A stretch of 33,980 nucleotides of DNA from Metaruminococcus_A sp964607135 (GCA_964607135.1 CAZSIV010000024.1:1-33980), one strand, 5' to 3'. Positions 1 through 6,820 are shown, numbered from the stretch's first letter. The notes: generated by a model not told the origin, from the letters alone. Program-made: numbers and translations.

Positions 1-216
1 CATAGCTGTGCAAGTTTACTGCTTGCAAACGGCGTACCCCTCAAACATATTCAGGAGTGGCTCGGGCACAGCGATTTTACCACTACGGCAAATATCTATG
101 CGCACCTTGATTACAGTTCTAAAATCACCTCGGCGCAGGCGATGGAAACAGGGCTTGCTTTGCCCGAAAGCGGTGATTTCGGGAGCCGATGGGAGGATGG
201 CGAAGCCCAAATTTAG
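1..216 (+). CDS. Tyrosine recombinase (phage-type integrase), C-terminal fragment
   Basis: The reading frame is open from the first base and ends at TAG 214-216, giving 71 residues of the C-terminal catalytic domain; the rest lies outside the window. The visible piece starts at the His of the usual LRHS motif (HSCASLLLANGV), continues with IQEWLGHSDFTTT, whose GH carries the second catalytic His, and has IYAHLDY, whose first Tyr is the expected nucleophile that forms the 3'-phosphotyrosine link with DNA. The protein would integrate and excise a mobile element. Its 3' end faces a tRNA-Ser gene 93 bases away, the usual arrangement for tRNA-targeting integrases. The family is clear from these motifs; whether the full gene is intact cannot be seen. 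Confidence 0.93.
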   Translation, partial: HSCASLLLANGVPLKHIQEWLGHSDFTTTANIYAHLDYSSKITSAQAMETGLALPESGDFGSRWEDGEAQI

Positions 217-271
217 GAGAGCAAAAAATGCGGTATGCTCTGACCACTTGTTTTTAGAAAAAGACATAAGA

Positions 272-306
272 AAAAAGCCTGTAATCGGCTTGATTACAGG
301 CTTTTT
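272..306. terminator. Bidirectional terminator between integrase and tRNA-Ser
   Basis: A perfect 15-bp stem (AAAAAGCCTGTAATC, 272-286, with GATTACAGGCTTTTT, 292-306) encloses a 5-base loop. It has A runs on one side and T runs on the other, so it can stop both the rightward integrase transcript and the leftward tRNA transcript. Confidence 0.85.
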
Positions 307-308
307 GG

Positions 309-401
309 TGGCGGAGGGTAAGGGATTCGAACCCTTGGTCCGGTATGAGCCGGACAACTGATTTCGAGTCAGCCCCGTTATGACCACTTCGATAACCCTC
401 C
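309..401 (-). tRNA. tRNA-Ser (anticodon CGA), CCA encoded
   Basis: Read on the minus strand, the acceptor stem GGAGGGT (401-395) pairs with ACCCTCC, followed by discriminator G and an encoded CCA ending at 309. The anticodon stem-loop has the loop CTCGAAA, giving anticodon CGA for UCG codons. There is a long variable arm (TTGTCCGGCTCATACCGGAC), typical of class II tRNA-Ser, and a GGTTCGAATCC T-arm. No well-placed promoter lies directly in front of it; the nearest strong one is at 625-653, behind a truncated tRNA-Ser copy, so it is probably processed from that longer transcript. It sits between the integrase and the truncated copy and is probably part of the mobile element. Confidence 0.95.
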
Positions 402-544
402 GTGTATATTTCCATCCGCTTTTAACTCAAAAAATTTTTGGAGAGAAAAGCAGGAGAGAACACTAAAAAATATTCGATTTTTGATTTTGAAAACCCTTAT
501 ATTTAGGGGATTTCCAGCGGACGAAACGACCAAGCAGCCGTAAA

Positions 545-585
545 ATTTCGAGTCAGGCCCGTTATGACCACTTCGATACGTCTCC
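545..585 (-). pseudogene. tRNA-Ser 5' half, truncated at the anticodon loop
   Basis: On the minus strand, bases 585 to 545 match the first 41 bases of the intact tRNA-Ser (401 to 361) nearly base for base. Only the acceptor strand (GGAGACG instead of GGAGGGT) and one base of the anticodon stem region differ. Similarity stops abruptly just past the anticodon loop (ACTCGAAAT), and no 3' half follows. The fragment lies directly downstream of a strong promoter. The simplest reading is the host side of an integration junction: the native tRNA-Ser was cut at its anticodon loop by the integrase-bearing element to the left. Confidence 0.8.
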
Positions 586-624
586 ACATTTAATTGGACT
601 GCAGCAACTTGCTACAGCCAAATT

Positions 625-653
625 ATTATAACAAATTAAATTATAAAAGGCAA
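625..653 (-). promoter_or_regulatory. Sigma-A promoter of the tRNA-Ser locus
   Basis: On the minus strand there is a -35 TTGCCT (653-648), a 17-base spacer and a perfect -10 TATAAT (630-625). The predicted transcription start near 618 lies about 33 bases ahead of the truncated tRNA-Ser copy. The same transcript would run on into the intact tRNA-Ser. Confidence 0.75.
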
Positions 654-678
654 GAGAATGTTGAAAATTAACTTCTTG

Positions 679-1872
679 CTATTCCCGCGGCCGGAACATT
701 TTCTTTACAGTCTCCTTAAATCTTCCCCGCAGGAGAAAAAAGGCGCTCAAGCCGCACGCTAAAATGATGATTCCCGTGCAGCAAAGCTGGAATGACAGCT
801 CGGAGACCAAATATCCTCCCTCTAAAAAGCGATCCAGGTGCGGCGCATCAATTTTGAAAAAACAGGACAAACCATAAAACGGCGTGATGGTAAAAATCAA
901 GACAGCCCTCAGAAGCTGAAATTCAAACCCGGTCAGCCGTGACAGCCACATAATCCCTAACCCGGCCGCAAACAGAATGGCCAAAATCTGTAAGGTTTTT
1001 CTCGCCGTCTTTCCTTTTCGAAAAGCAATGATAAACAACAAAAAAAGGGCCGAAAAAATAATAGAACAAACGATTCCTTCAGCGCTGGGCCCCCATGCCG
1101 CATCAGCGCAGCTAAAATGATATTCAACCGGCCGCAGATCGCAGCCAATATTAAAGTGGACGGCAGCGCAATAAACCAAAACCGTCAAGCACGACATCAC
1201 AATCTGAAAAGCCGTCAGGCAGGGTCGGGAGAATTCCGCCTTTTTAAGGACAGGCCGAGACCGCACAGGGGCTCTTTGTTCCCGTTCCCCCGGAGTTCTT
1301 TTCCGGCTTCGCCTTCCCCGCAGGAGAAAAAAGGCACTCAAAACAAGCATCAGTGCGATCACAGCGGTAAAGCAGAGGCGGAACGAGGCCATGGAAATCC
1401 AGTACAGATCTTCGGTGTTAACAAACGGCGCATTCAGTGGATCAAACCGAAAAAAGTAGGAAAGCCCATAAAACGGCGTCATAATCAGCAGTAAAACAAG
1501 CCACAGAGCCGGCGACCCACCCCATCCAATCAGCGACTGCATCCATGTCAGCCACAGAGCCGCCACAGCAGACGCATATAGGATAGAGATAATCAGCAGG
1601 ATTCTCCTGGCCGGCTCCCCTTTGCGGAAGATCAGAACGAACGGTACCAGAACGACCGAAAGCAGGACGGAACAAACCATCCCGGCCGCATCGGCGCCCC
1701 ATCCAACATCGGAATAGCCGTAGCTGGTTTTAACCGGCAGAATGAAGCGGTAAAAATTAAAGCAAAAGCTGACGACGCTCAGCCCGACGATCACCAAAAA
1801 GGCCGCCGTTTGCAGGATTGTCAGATGGGATTGACTGCTTTTTCCGACAGAAACAGAGCTGTTGCCCTTCAT
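679..1872 (-). CDS. Internally duplicated multi-pass membrane protein, function unknown
   Basis: This 397-residue protein consists of two homologous halves joined by a highly basic linker (about residues 185-220). Matching blocks are FRKGEPARRILLIISILYA against FRKGKTARKTLQILAILFA, TPFYGLSYFF against TPFYGLSCFF, and LSAFFLLRGR at the end of both halves. Each half has four or five hydrophobic segments. The basic loops (RKG..ARR and RGRR) should face the cytoplasm by the positive-inside rule, which leaves the exact number of segments uncertain. I start it at ATG 1872, five bases behind an AGGTGA ribosome site, rather than at the in-frame GTG three codons upstream. It is monocistronic, divergent from the next gene. 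I do not recognise a named family; a transporter or sensor role would be a guess. Confidence 0.8.
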   Translation of the reverse strand: MKGNSSVSVGKSSQSHLTILQTAAFLVIVGLSVVSFCFNFYRFILPVKTSYGYSDVGWGADAAGMVCSVLLSVVLVPFVLIFRKGEPARRILLIISILYASAVAALWLTWMQSLIGWGGSPALWLVLLLIMTPFYGLSYFFRFDPLNAPFVNTEDLYWISMASFRLCFTAVIALMLVLSAFFLLRGRRSRKRTPGEREQRAPVRSRPVLKKAEFSRPCLTAFQIVMSCLTVLVYCAAVHFNIGCDLRPVEYHFSCADAAWGPSAEGIVCSIIFSALFLLFIIAFRKGKTARKTLQILAILFAAGLGIMWLSRLTGFEFQLLRAVLIFTITPFYGLSCFFKIDAPHLDRFLEGGYLVSELSFQLCCTGIIILACGLSAFFLLRGRFKETVKKMFRPRE

Positions 1873-2101
1873 AAAAATCACCTGCGATGCCGTGTGCTGT
1901 AAAAAGCTAGGATTTCACGCCGATATCCATCTTCGGTTGTTTTACCCCGATTTTCTACAGCCTTTTCTTCCTATATGGCTTGTCTATAGCTGTCTCATTC
2001 ATATAATTCTGCCATAAGAGATCCGTTTTGTCAACTATAAATACAGTAAAACCAGATGAATTACCGGATAAAAAAGAGGCGCTGAATTCAAACCATAAAG
2101 A

Positions 2102-2130
2102 TTGATTTCTTAATGGGTTTTCGCTATAAT
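2102..2130 (+). promoter_or_regulatory. Sigma-A promoter of the zinc-ribbon gene
   Basis: A -35 TTGATT (2102-2107), a 17-base spacer and a perfect -10 TATAAT (2125-2130) stand 38 bases ahead of the ATG at 2169. Confidence 0.8.
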
Positions 2131-2168
2131 TAACACACAGATTATAAATTGGTCAAGGAGGTTTTTCT

Positions 2169-2735
2169 ATGTGCAGTCAGCATGATGTCACCCAAACGGA
2201 AAATAACCGGGGAGCCGAAAGCGTGAAACAGATCAACGCCCCCAGCCTTCACGGGCTTGCCTGCCCGAACTGCCGGAAATATGATCTCAAAGTCCTCGGG
2301 ATCAAGGGCGCCAAAGGGAAGTCGATCGGCGTCGGCGCGGCTTTCGGCGCGATCGGAAACGTGGTCGCAAACGCCGTGAGCAAGAACGATTTTTCCTTGC
2401 AGCCGATTCAGTACAAATGCAACTCCTGCGGCAATAAATTCGAGTCTCTCCCCCTGACCGCCGGGCCGGAGGAGCTTTTGGACGCTCCCTGCACCGTCAG
2501 CTTCAAACGGCTTTCCAGCTTTGTCGGCATGGCGGTGGCGCAGCACGTCTGGATCAACGGTGTGAAGGTCGGCCCAGTCGGAAACGGCAAAACGCTGACC
2601 TTCCAAACCATGGTCAAGCACAACACCGTCTTTGTGACCGACCAGTACGGTGTCGCCTTTAAAGGCGACTATCAATTCGAAGCGCAAAGCGGCGGGACAG
2701 TGGAAATCCGTTTCAAAAGGAAGTTTGTATCGTAA
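2169..2735 (+). CDS. Zinc-ribbon protein of unknown function
   Basis: The gene encodes 188 residues, starting at ATG 2169 behind a consensus AAGGAGG site. Two knuckles, CPNC (residues 32-35) and CNSC (84-87), should bind one zinc ion. Between them is a Gly/Ala-rich, weakly hydrophobic stretch (GVGAAFGAIGNVVANAVS) that might lie in or on a membrane. The remainder looks beta-rich and polar (GDYQFEAQSGGTVEIRFKR), with a possible small beta-sandwich of the kind seen in proteins that join a zinc ribbon to a carbohydrate- or peptide-binding domain. No signal peptide is present. It has its own promoter and terminator, so it is a single-gene unit. The zinc ribbon is seen in the sequence; the biological role is unknown. 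Confidence 0.85.
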   Translation: MCSQHDVTQTENNRGAESVKQINAPSLHGLACPNCRKYDLKVLGIKGAKGKSIGVGAAFGAIGNVVANAVSKNDFSLQPIQYKCNSCGNKFESLPLTAGPEELLDAPCTVSFKRLSSFVGMAVAQHVWINGVKVGPVGNGKTLTFQTMVKHNTVFVTDQYGVAFKGDYQFEAQSGGTVEIRFKRKFVS

Positions 2736-2799
2736 CCCCAAATATCCTGTCGTTTCGCAAAGCGGAACAGATTCTCTCACAATACCGCCCTGTACGGCA

Positions 2800-2839
2800 G
2801 CCTGCTGTAGATCATTTATCCGCAGCAGGCATATTTTTT
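2800..2839 (+). terminator. Terminator of the zinc-ribbon gene
   Basis: GCCTGCTG (2800-2807) pairs with CAGCAGGC (2823-2830) and is followed by ATATTTTTT. The stem is 8 bp with a 15-base loop. Confidence 0.7.
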
Positions 2840-2859
2840 GACTCCTCGGTTAAACAGGA

Positions 2860-3345
2860 GCAGGCGCGCCCCGGAATGCCGGAAAAGGCGGGCCGCCCTC
2901 AATTCGCGATCCGCAGGCGAAACGGGCAATAATAACATTGGTAATCCGCAAGGCAGATCCGCCCCGACCGGTAAAACGCGCTCCGCAGGGTAAAACCATT
3001 CCGCCCGGCCGCATACAGGATTGAGGCTTGGAGACTGATAAAGCCTACGTGTGAAAAGCAGCCTGCCGGGGCTCCCCCGGCACAGTCTGCGGCCGGACCG
3101 GACAAATGCGGCGGAATGTTTCCGCCGGCGGCCGCGCGATTCACAGGCAGTGCTGTAAACAGCGTTTCCTTCCGGCAAGACGCGGCCCGTGACCGGGCAG
3201 GACAAAACGCGATCCATAGGCAGTACAAAGTTACAGGTTCGTAGCCCGCGAGCTGCGTTAGCTCATTGGTAAAATGGGCCTCGCAGGATAAAACCTCGAA
3301 AACCGGTAACAGGCCTGAGTGCGAACTGCCCCGCCGCGGCCGCTT
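2860..3345 (-). repeat. Modular intergenic repeat, locus 1
   Basis: This gene-free stretch between convergent genes carries several copies of the window's repeat family in minus orientation. Module B pieces show as CGCGATCCGCAGG near 2904 and CGCGATCCATAGGCAGTAC near 3208, ending in TAGCCCGCGAGC. Module A shows as GCCTCGCAGGATAAAACC near 3280, ending in GAGTGCGAAC near 3320; a weaker copy runs around 3012-3056. A small hairpin, GGCGGAATGTTTCCGCC near 3111, matches the hairpin that ends module B elsewhere. The copies are more diverged than those at 8.6-9.1 and 30.5-30.9 kb. Open frames here are by-products of the GC-rich repeat. Confidence 0.7.
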
Positions 3346-3354
3346 GGAACCAGG

Positions 3355-3531
3355 TCAAAGATTGCGCATAATCCCCCAGAGCATGAAGGCGAGCAGGGAC
3401 GCGCCGGCGGACAGAAAACAGAGCAGGCGGGTTCGCTTCGCATAAGGCTTCATCCGGGTGAAAAAGGCAAAGAGAAAACAACCGAAGGAGAGAAAGATGA
3501 GGGAGATCGACAAAACGGCAAAAGGATTCAT
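3355..3531 (-). CDS. Small two-helix membrane protein (58 residues)
   Basis: This short gene starts at ATG 3531, which overlaps the TGA of the DUF2752 gene in an ATGA junction, so the two are almost certainly translationally coupled. It ends at TGA 3355-3357. The protein has two hydrophobic segments (FAVLSISLIFLSFGCFLFAF and LLCFLSAGASLLAFMLWGIM) separated by a basic turn (TRMKPYAKRTR), as expected for a hairpin with a cytoplasmic loop. No family is recognised. The overlap, the sensible membrane pattern and the stop just before the repeat region support it as a real gene. Its partner upstream suggests a joint role at the membrane. Confidence 0.7.
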   Translation of the reverse strand: MNPFAVLSISLIFLSFGCFLFAFFTRMKPYAKRTRLLCFLSAGASLLAFMLWGIMRNL

Positions 3532-3920
3532 CGGTTCCCCTCCCGTTCCGCCGGCCGGAAGCTTCCGCCGAAGATGGCAAAGCAGTATTCAAACGGGCTG
3601 AGCCGCCGCTTTTTGGAAAACAGATTCCAGACCACAACAGCCAAATCGGAAAGGAGCAGAAAGGCAAAGATGGGAACCAGCCCCAGTGTAATGACCGGGT
3701 TAAACTCCACCGCCGCGGAAAAATCCCCGGAAAAGAGGCTGACAACCGCGCGGCTGGCGCCGCAGGTGGAGCATTCCCAGCCGAAATGCTCGTACCAAAA
3801 GCAGGGCAGGTAGTGCCCCGCGACAAACTCCTTCCCAAACAAAACGGCCGCCGCGAGCAGAATCCAGATCACAATCCGCGCGACCCCGGCAATCGTCAGA
3901 TATACTTTCTTTTCAGGCAT
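3528..3920 (-). CDS. DUF2752 family membrane protein
   Basis: The product has 130 residues, started at ATG 3920 behind GGAAAGGAAGAG rather than at the longer upstream frame. The DUF2752 hallmark is clear: PCFWYEHFGWECSTCGASRA, with Cys 40, 50 and 53 and the GxxR motif, then the small loop LFSGDFSAAVEFNP. Three or four hydrophobic segments surround it. The family is of unknown function and is widespread in Firmicutes and Bacteroidetes; the three Cys may bind metal. It is co-transcribed with the 58-residue membrane protein and divergent from a DUF4190 gene, a partnership I believe is common in Clostridia (from memory, not checked). Confidence 0.88.
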   Translation of the reverse strand: MPEKKVYLTIAGVARIVIWILLAAAVLFGKEFVAGHYLPCFWYEHFGWECSTCGASRAVVSLFSGDFSAAVEFNPVITLGLVPIFAFLLLSDLAVVVWNLFSKKRRLSPFEYCFAIFGGSFRPAEREGNR

Positions 3921-3947
3921 GGTCTCTTCCTTTCCGGCTGTTTCACT

Positions 3948-3975
3948 TGAACCTCTTGACAAGATAGCTTATAAT
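3948..3975 (+). promoter_or_regulatory. Promoter of the DUF4190 gene
   Basis: A -35 TTGAAC (3948-3953), a 16-base spacer and a -10 TATAAT (3970-3975) lie about 100 bases before the ATG at 4078. A perfect TTGACA at 3956-3961 is too close to this -10 to serve as its -35. Confidence 0.6.
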
Positions 3976-4077
3976 GGAAGTGGTTCTCTTCAGCCGACGG
4001 AGTTTCCCGGGATTTCGGAAACATGTTTGTTCCGCCGGCCGAAGACGCAGAAAATCGACTACATAAAGGAGAAGCTT

Positions 4078-4470
4078 ATGAATTCTTATAACAATTACCC
4101 GGGGCAAAACCAGCAGTGGAACCCCCAGACACAACAGTGGATGCCGATTCCTCCGCAGCAGCCGCGTGAAAACGGCGGATTCGCGATCGCCTCATTTGTC
4201 ATCGGCTTGGTCGGCCTGCTTTTGAATTTCTGCTGCCTCGCCTATATCACGCCGATCATGGGACTGCTCAGCTTGATCTTCGGCATCGTTTCGATCCGTT
4301 CCTCCAAGAAGGGGATGGCGATTGCAGGGATTATCCTCGGCGCGTTTACGATCCTGTTCGCGATCTTTATCCTGGTTGGATTGTTCGCAGCGATTGGCTA
4401 CGACGGGAACATAGAACTCTTTTTTGACGAGCTTTTCTACGATATATTCGGAGAACATCTCTATTATTAA
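4078..4470 (+). CDS. DUF4190 family membrane protein
   Basis: The product has 130 residues and starts at ATG 4078 after an AAAGGAG site. The first 35 residues are soluble and rich in Asn, Gln and Pro (NNYPGQNQQWNPQTQQWMP), a common cytoplasmic tail of DUF4190/TM2-like proteins. Two or three hydrophobic segments follow (FAIASFVIGLVGLLLNFCC, ITPIMGLLSLIFGIVSI, GMAIAGIILGAFTILFAIFI) with the SSKKG turn typical of DUF4190. The acidic, aromatic C terminus (FFDELFYDIFGEHLYY) is probably outside or at the membrane surface. Function is unknown. It stands divergent from the DUF2752 pair and directly upstream of rnpB, with only about 10 bases between. Confidence 0.85.
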   Translation: MNSYNNYPGQNQQWNPQTQQWMPIPPQQPRENGGFAIASFVIGLVGLLLNFCCLAYITPIMGLLSLIFGIVSIRSSKKGMAIAGIILGAFTILFAIFILVGLFAAIGYDGNIELFFDELFYDIFGEHLYY

Positions 4471-4480
4471 TTCACGCCGA

Positions 4481-4825
4481 TGACGAGCAGACTGTGTGGC
4501 AGCGCGAATTTTTCGTGAGGAAAGTCCGGGCATCACAGGACAGGATAGCTGCTAACGGCAGCCGAAGGCGACTTCAGGGCCAGTGCAACAGAGAGATACC
4601 GCCGCGGCTTCTGCCGCGGTAAGGGTGGAAAGGCGAGGTAAGAGCTCACCGCCCGTCCAGGAGACTGGACGGGCCTGTAAACCCTATCCGATGCAACGCC
4701 GAGCGCGCGAATCCGTTGGTCCGGCGGTCATCAGCGCAACGGGCGGCACCGAGCATGTGCGGCGACGCCATGCCAAGATAGATTGTCACACTCGACAGAA
4801 CCCGGCTTACAGGTCTGCTCGTTAT
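4481..4825 (+). ncRNA. rnpB: RNase P RNA, bacterial type A
   Basis: Conserved blocks of the catalytic RNA that matures tRNA 5' ends are present in order. The P1 helix pairs ACGAGCAGAC (4483-4492) with GTCTGCTCGT (4813-4822). The universal GAGGAAAGTCCGGGC lies near 4517, the ACGGCAG block near 4556, AAGGGTGGAAAGGCG near 4620, and the 3' core CGACAGAACCCGGCTTACAG near 4794. The P8-P10 region and a variable GC-rich P12-type hairpin fit type A. The end points are set from P1 and are good to a few bases. Open frames across this region are spurious. Confidence 0.95.
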
Positions 4826-4838
4826 TCAGAATATCCCA

Positions 4839-4866
4839 CCGCTCTGCATACCGCAGGGCGGTTTTT
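4839..4866 (+). terminator. Terminator of rnpB
   Basis: CCGCTCTGC (4839-4847) pairs with GCAGGGCGG (4853-4861) through nine pairs including one G-U, followed by TTTTT. Confidence 0.8.
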
Positions 4867-5023
4867 GCATCTAGCCCGTTGTACTCATTTTAGTCCCGGC
4901 TCGTTTTATCGCTGCCGGTAAAATACCTGTATCAGTATAAATCGCCATGTATATTTTATATGCATTGAAATGTGCAGTAAAATATAGCATGTTATAAAAT
5001 AATTTTATAAGGAGTCCGGCTAA

Positions 5024-5482
5024 ATGTGCAAAGAATGCTATACTGATAAAAACAGGATCACACCATTATTAAACCCTTTGGATTGTCTGGAAAATCATAC
5101 ACAGTATATTTGCGGAACTTGTGGAAGGTGCATATGTATTGAACACGACCCGAATCGAGGATTGCAAAGGTGGAATTTCCCTTTTAAGTCATTAGAAATC
5201 GCAAAACTGTATTTACGTACCGCTGATTATAGTGCGAAAAGGCCCTGCGGTATTTATGAAATAAAAAATGAAAATGGCAGATATTCATATAAAATATTTG
5301 CATCTAAAGAGGAATTGCAGTTGTATCTAAAAAAGAACAAGAGAAAAACGTGTAACGGCATGGCGCCTGTTTTCAGTGTTGAGGAATACAGGGAATATCC
5401 CGATACACAGATACGGAAATTGACGTCTGATGAAATACAAAAATATATGTCAGAGCGGCAAAGATTTAACGAAGCAAAATAA
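5024..5482 (+). CDS. Cys-rich protein, probably zinc-binding, function unknown
   Basis: This gene of 152 codons starts at ATG 5024, eight bases behind AAGGAG. The N-terminal half carries many Cys: C2 and C5 (MCKEC), C21, then CGTCGRCICIEHD (residues 30-42), which looks like a zinc-finger knuckle with a His. The middle part (RYSYKIFASKEELQLYLKKN) resembles a small alpha/beta domain, and the C terminus is charged and helical. It is clearly richer in A+T than its neighbours, both in the gene and in its promoter region (4,920-5,020), which may mark acquisition from another source. I do not recognise a named family. A weak imperfect 10-bp hairpin follows the stop (5484-5511). Confidence 0.75.
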   Translation: MCKECYTDKNRITPLLNPLDCLENHTQYICGTCGRCICIEHDPNRGLQRWNFPFKSLEIAKLYLRTADYSAKRPCGIYEIKNENGRYSYKIFASKEELQLYLKKNKRKTCNGMAPVFSVEEYREYPDTQIRKLTSDEIQKYMSERQRFNEAK

Positions 5483-5644
5483 AAGGCATTCTACTATGAA
5501 AGGGTGTCTTAGGAATATTCATTTTCTGTATAAATATAAGCCGTTTAATCCGGAAAGAGGCAGCGGCAACGAATAAACGAATCGGGAGTTATTTTATCTT
5601 AGACGTAGGCGGCCGTAGGAAGAAAACCTAGAAACTGGTAGAAT

Positions 5645-5780
5645 ATTCGTGTGCGTATTGCCCTGCCCGGTCACGGGTTCGAACTGTCCCGCCTGGGCAC
5701 AGGCCGCCTCGCAGGATATTCACCTGATTGTTTGCAGAACGTTTGGGTGCGGACCGTCCTGCCCGGTCACGGGCACGCCT
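5645..5780 (-). repeat. Modular intergenic repeat, locus 2
   Basis: On the minus strand this begins with GTGACCGGGCAGGAC, continues with CCGCACCCAAACGTTCTGC and closes module A with TATCCTGCGAGGC near 5711. A second GTGACCGGGCAGGGC with ACGCACACGAATATTC follows (5645-5680), the start of another A unit. The TGA stop of the TIGR04076 gene is the GTGA at the start of this repeat, so the element abuts or entered the end of that gene. Confidence 0.7.
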
Positions 5781-6078
5781 CCAGTTTGAAGATGACGGGG
5801 CGGAGCCCGTCGTTGCAGCTGCAGACGGCGACCCCCGGCTTCCTGATCCAGTCGCCGTAATAAAAAAGGTTCTCGCCTGCGCCGTGCGCTAATGCGAAGA
5901 CATATTGATAGATCGCTTTCCAGGCTTCGTCGCAAAGCCCCTCCGGCTTGGCATAATCGGCGTAAAACACCTGCCCCGCCCGCATCATCGGGCAGGCTGT
6001 CAATCCTTCCGCGCCGTACTCCGCTGCGAGTTCCCGGTCGAGCGTCGTTTTCAGGACGGTAATTTTAACTTGATTCAT
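5767..6078 (-). CDS. TIGR04076 family protein
   Basis: The product has 103 residues, from ATG 6078 with AAGGGGGAT as ribosome site. The family pattern is clear: an N-terminal VKITVLKTTLDRELAAEYG, a CP residue pair after the first strands (TACPMMRAGQVF), a KPEGLCDEAWKAIYQYVFAL helix, and the closing CSCNDGLRPVIFKLEA. The conserved Cys residues (about 30, 50, 87 and 89) may bind a metal or cofactor. Family members are small cytoplasmic proteins of unknown biochemical role. It lies two bases behind the GNAT gene stop, so the two form an operon. The final Cys-Pro-stop comes from an intergenic repeat and may replace the original end. Confidence 0.88.
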   Translation of the reverse strand: MNQVKITVLKTTLDRELAAEYGAEGLTACPMMRAGQVFYADYAKPEGLCDEAWKAIYQYVFALAHGAGENLFYYGDWIRKPGVAVCSCNDGLRPVIFKLEACP

Positions 6079-6080
6079 CG

Positions 6081-6512
6081 TCAATCCCCCTTCAGCTCTT
6101 TGCCCATCTCCACATGCGGGCAGCCCTCGTCCAGATACTCCGGGCCGCATCTGCGGTATCCGCAGGCGGTGTAAAATTTTTCAGCCCGCCGCTGTGCGCC
6201 CAGCACCAGCCGCCGCCCGCCTTTTTCGCGGCATCGATTTTCCGCTTCCCCGAGCAGAAGTCTGCCAAGCCCCTTCCCCCGCTGGTCCCGGCGGACGCAG
6301 ATTCTCCCGATGTGCCAGTCCTCCCCCTCCCGGTAGAGGCGGGCGGCAGCCACGGGATCGCCGTCCTCGAGCGCCAAAAGATGGTCGCAGCGCTGGTCCA
6401 CCTCGTCAAATTCCTCGTGGAAGCCCTGTTCCTCTACAAAGACCGCCTGACGCAGCGCGTAACAGTCCGCCGCCCCAGGGTCGGCGGCGGTCAGCCAGAT
6501 AAACTCGATCAT
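6081..6512 (-). CDS. GNAT-family N-acetyltransferase, ElaA-like
   Basis: The 143-residue protein starts at ATG 6512 with a good AGGAGG site. Near the N terminus, YALRQAVFVEEQGFHEEFDEVDQ is the pattern of the ElaA/YjcF-type branch. The acetyl-CoA binding loop is RICVRRDQRGKGLGRLLLGEA (about residues 70-90), with the R/Q-x-x-G-x-G/A core QRGKGLG. A C-terminal FYTACGYRRCGPEYLDEGCPHVEM follows, ending in the usual H-x-x-M. It should transfer acetyl from acetyl-CoA to a small amine or protein N terminus in the cytoplasm; the substrate cannot be told. It is the first gene of a two-gene operon with the TIGR04076 protein. Confidence 0.9.
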   Translation of the reverse strand: MIEFIWLTAADPGAADCYALRQAVFVEEQGFHEEFDEVDQRCDHLLALEDGDPVAAARLYREGEDWHIGRICVRRDQRGKGLGRLLLGEAENRCREKGGRRLVLGAQRRAEKFYTACGYRRCGPEYLDEGCPHVEMGKELKGD

Positions 6513-6820
6513 TCAAACCCTCCTGATTCAAAACGGAATCGCTTCACCATTGGGTAAAGCGCAAGACGGCTCCCGCCCTCTCTGCCGGCAATTTTGCTTC
6601 CTGCCCTGGGATGCAGGCCAACGGGGTGCTTTACAGCACAAAAAAACAGCTGCGGCCGTTTTACCGTCTAAAACTTCAACGGTAAAATTATACCACAGCT
6701 GTTTTTATTTCACAACCGGACACATTGAATCGGCAAGAGGAAAACGAATGCTCCCGTCCCAAAACAAGCGCCCTTCCCAAAATTCCGGAGCGCATGATCT
6801 CGTCGGCCCGGAAACCGCTT
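6513..6820. other. Gene-free stretch upstream of GNAT and downstream of bofA
   Basis: Nothing coding is seen in these 308 bases. It contains the leader of the GNAT gene and a two-tier palindrome at 6642-6706 that should terminate the bofA transcript. TAAAGC near 6553 and GCTTTA near 6628 could pair over a longer distance, but this is weak. Confidence 0.5.
6642..6706 (-). terminator. Two-tier terminator hairpin
   Basis: An outer stem pairs AAAAACAGCTG-x-GG (6642-6655) with CC-x-CAGCTGTTTTT (6693-6706), and a separate inner stem pairs TTTTACCGT (6659-6667) with ACGGTAAAA (6679-6687). Either strand ends in T runs. Its position fits the end of the DUF2508-bofA operon on the minus strand. Confidence 0.65.

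Noticed and set aside
241..250. TGACCACTTG, matching part of the tRNA-Ser D-arm region, as a third tRNA fragment
   Set aside because: Ten bases of identity with no extension on either side can occur by chance.
4583..4921. 112-codon open frame
   Set aside because: It lies across RNase P RNA and its terminator.
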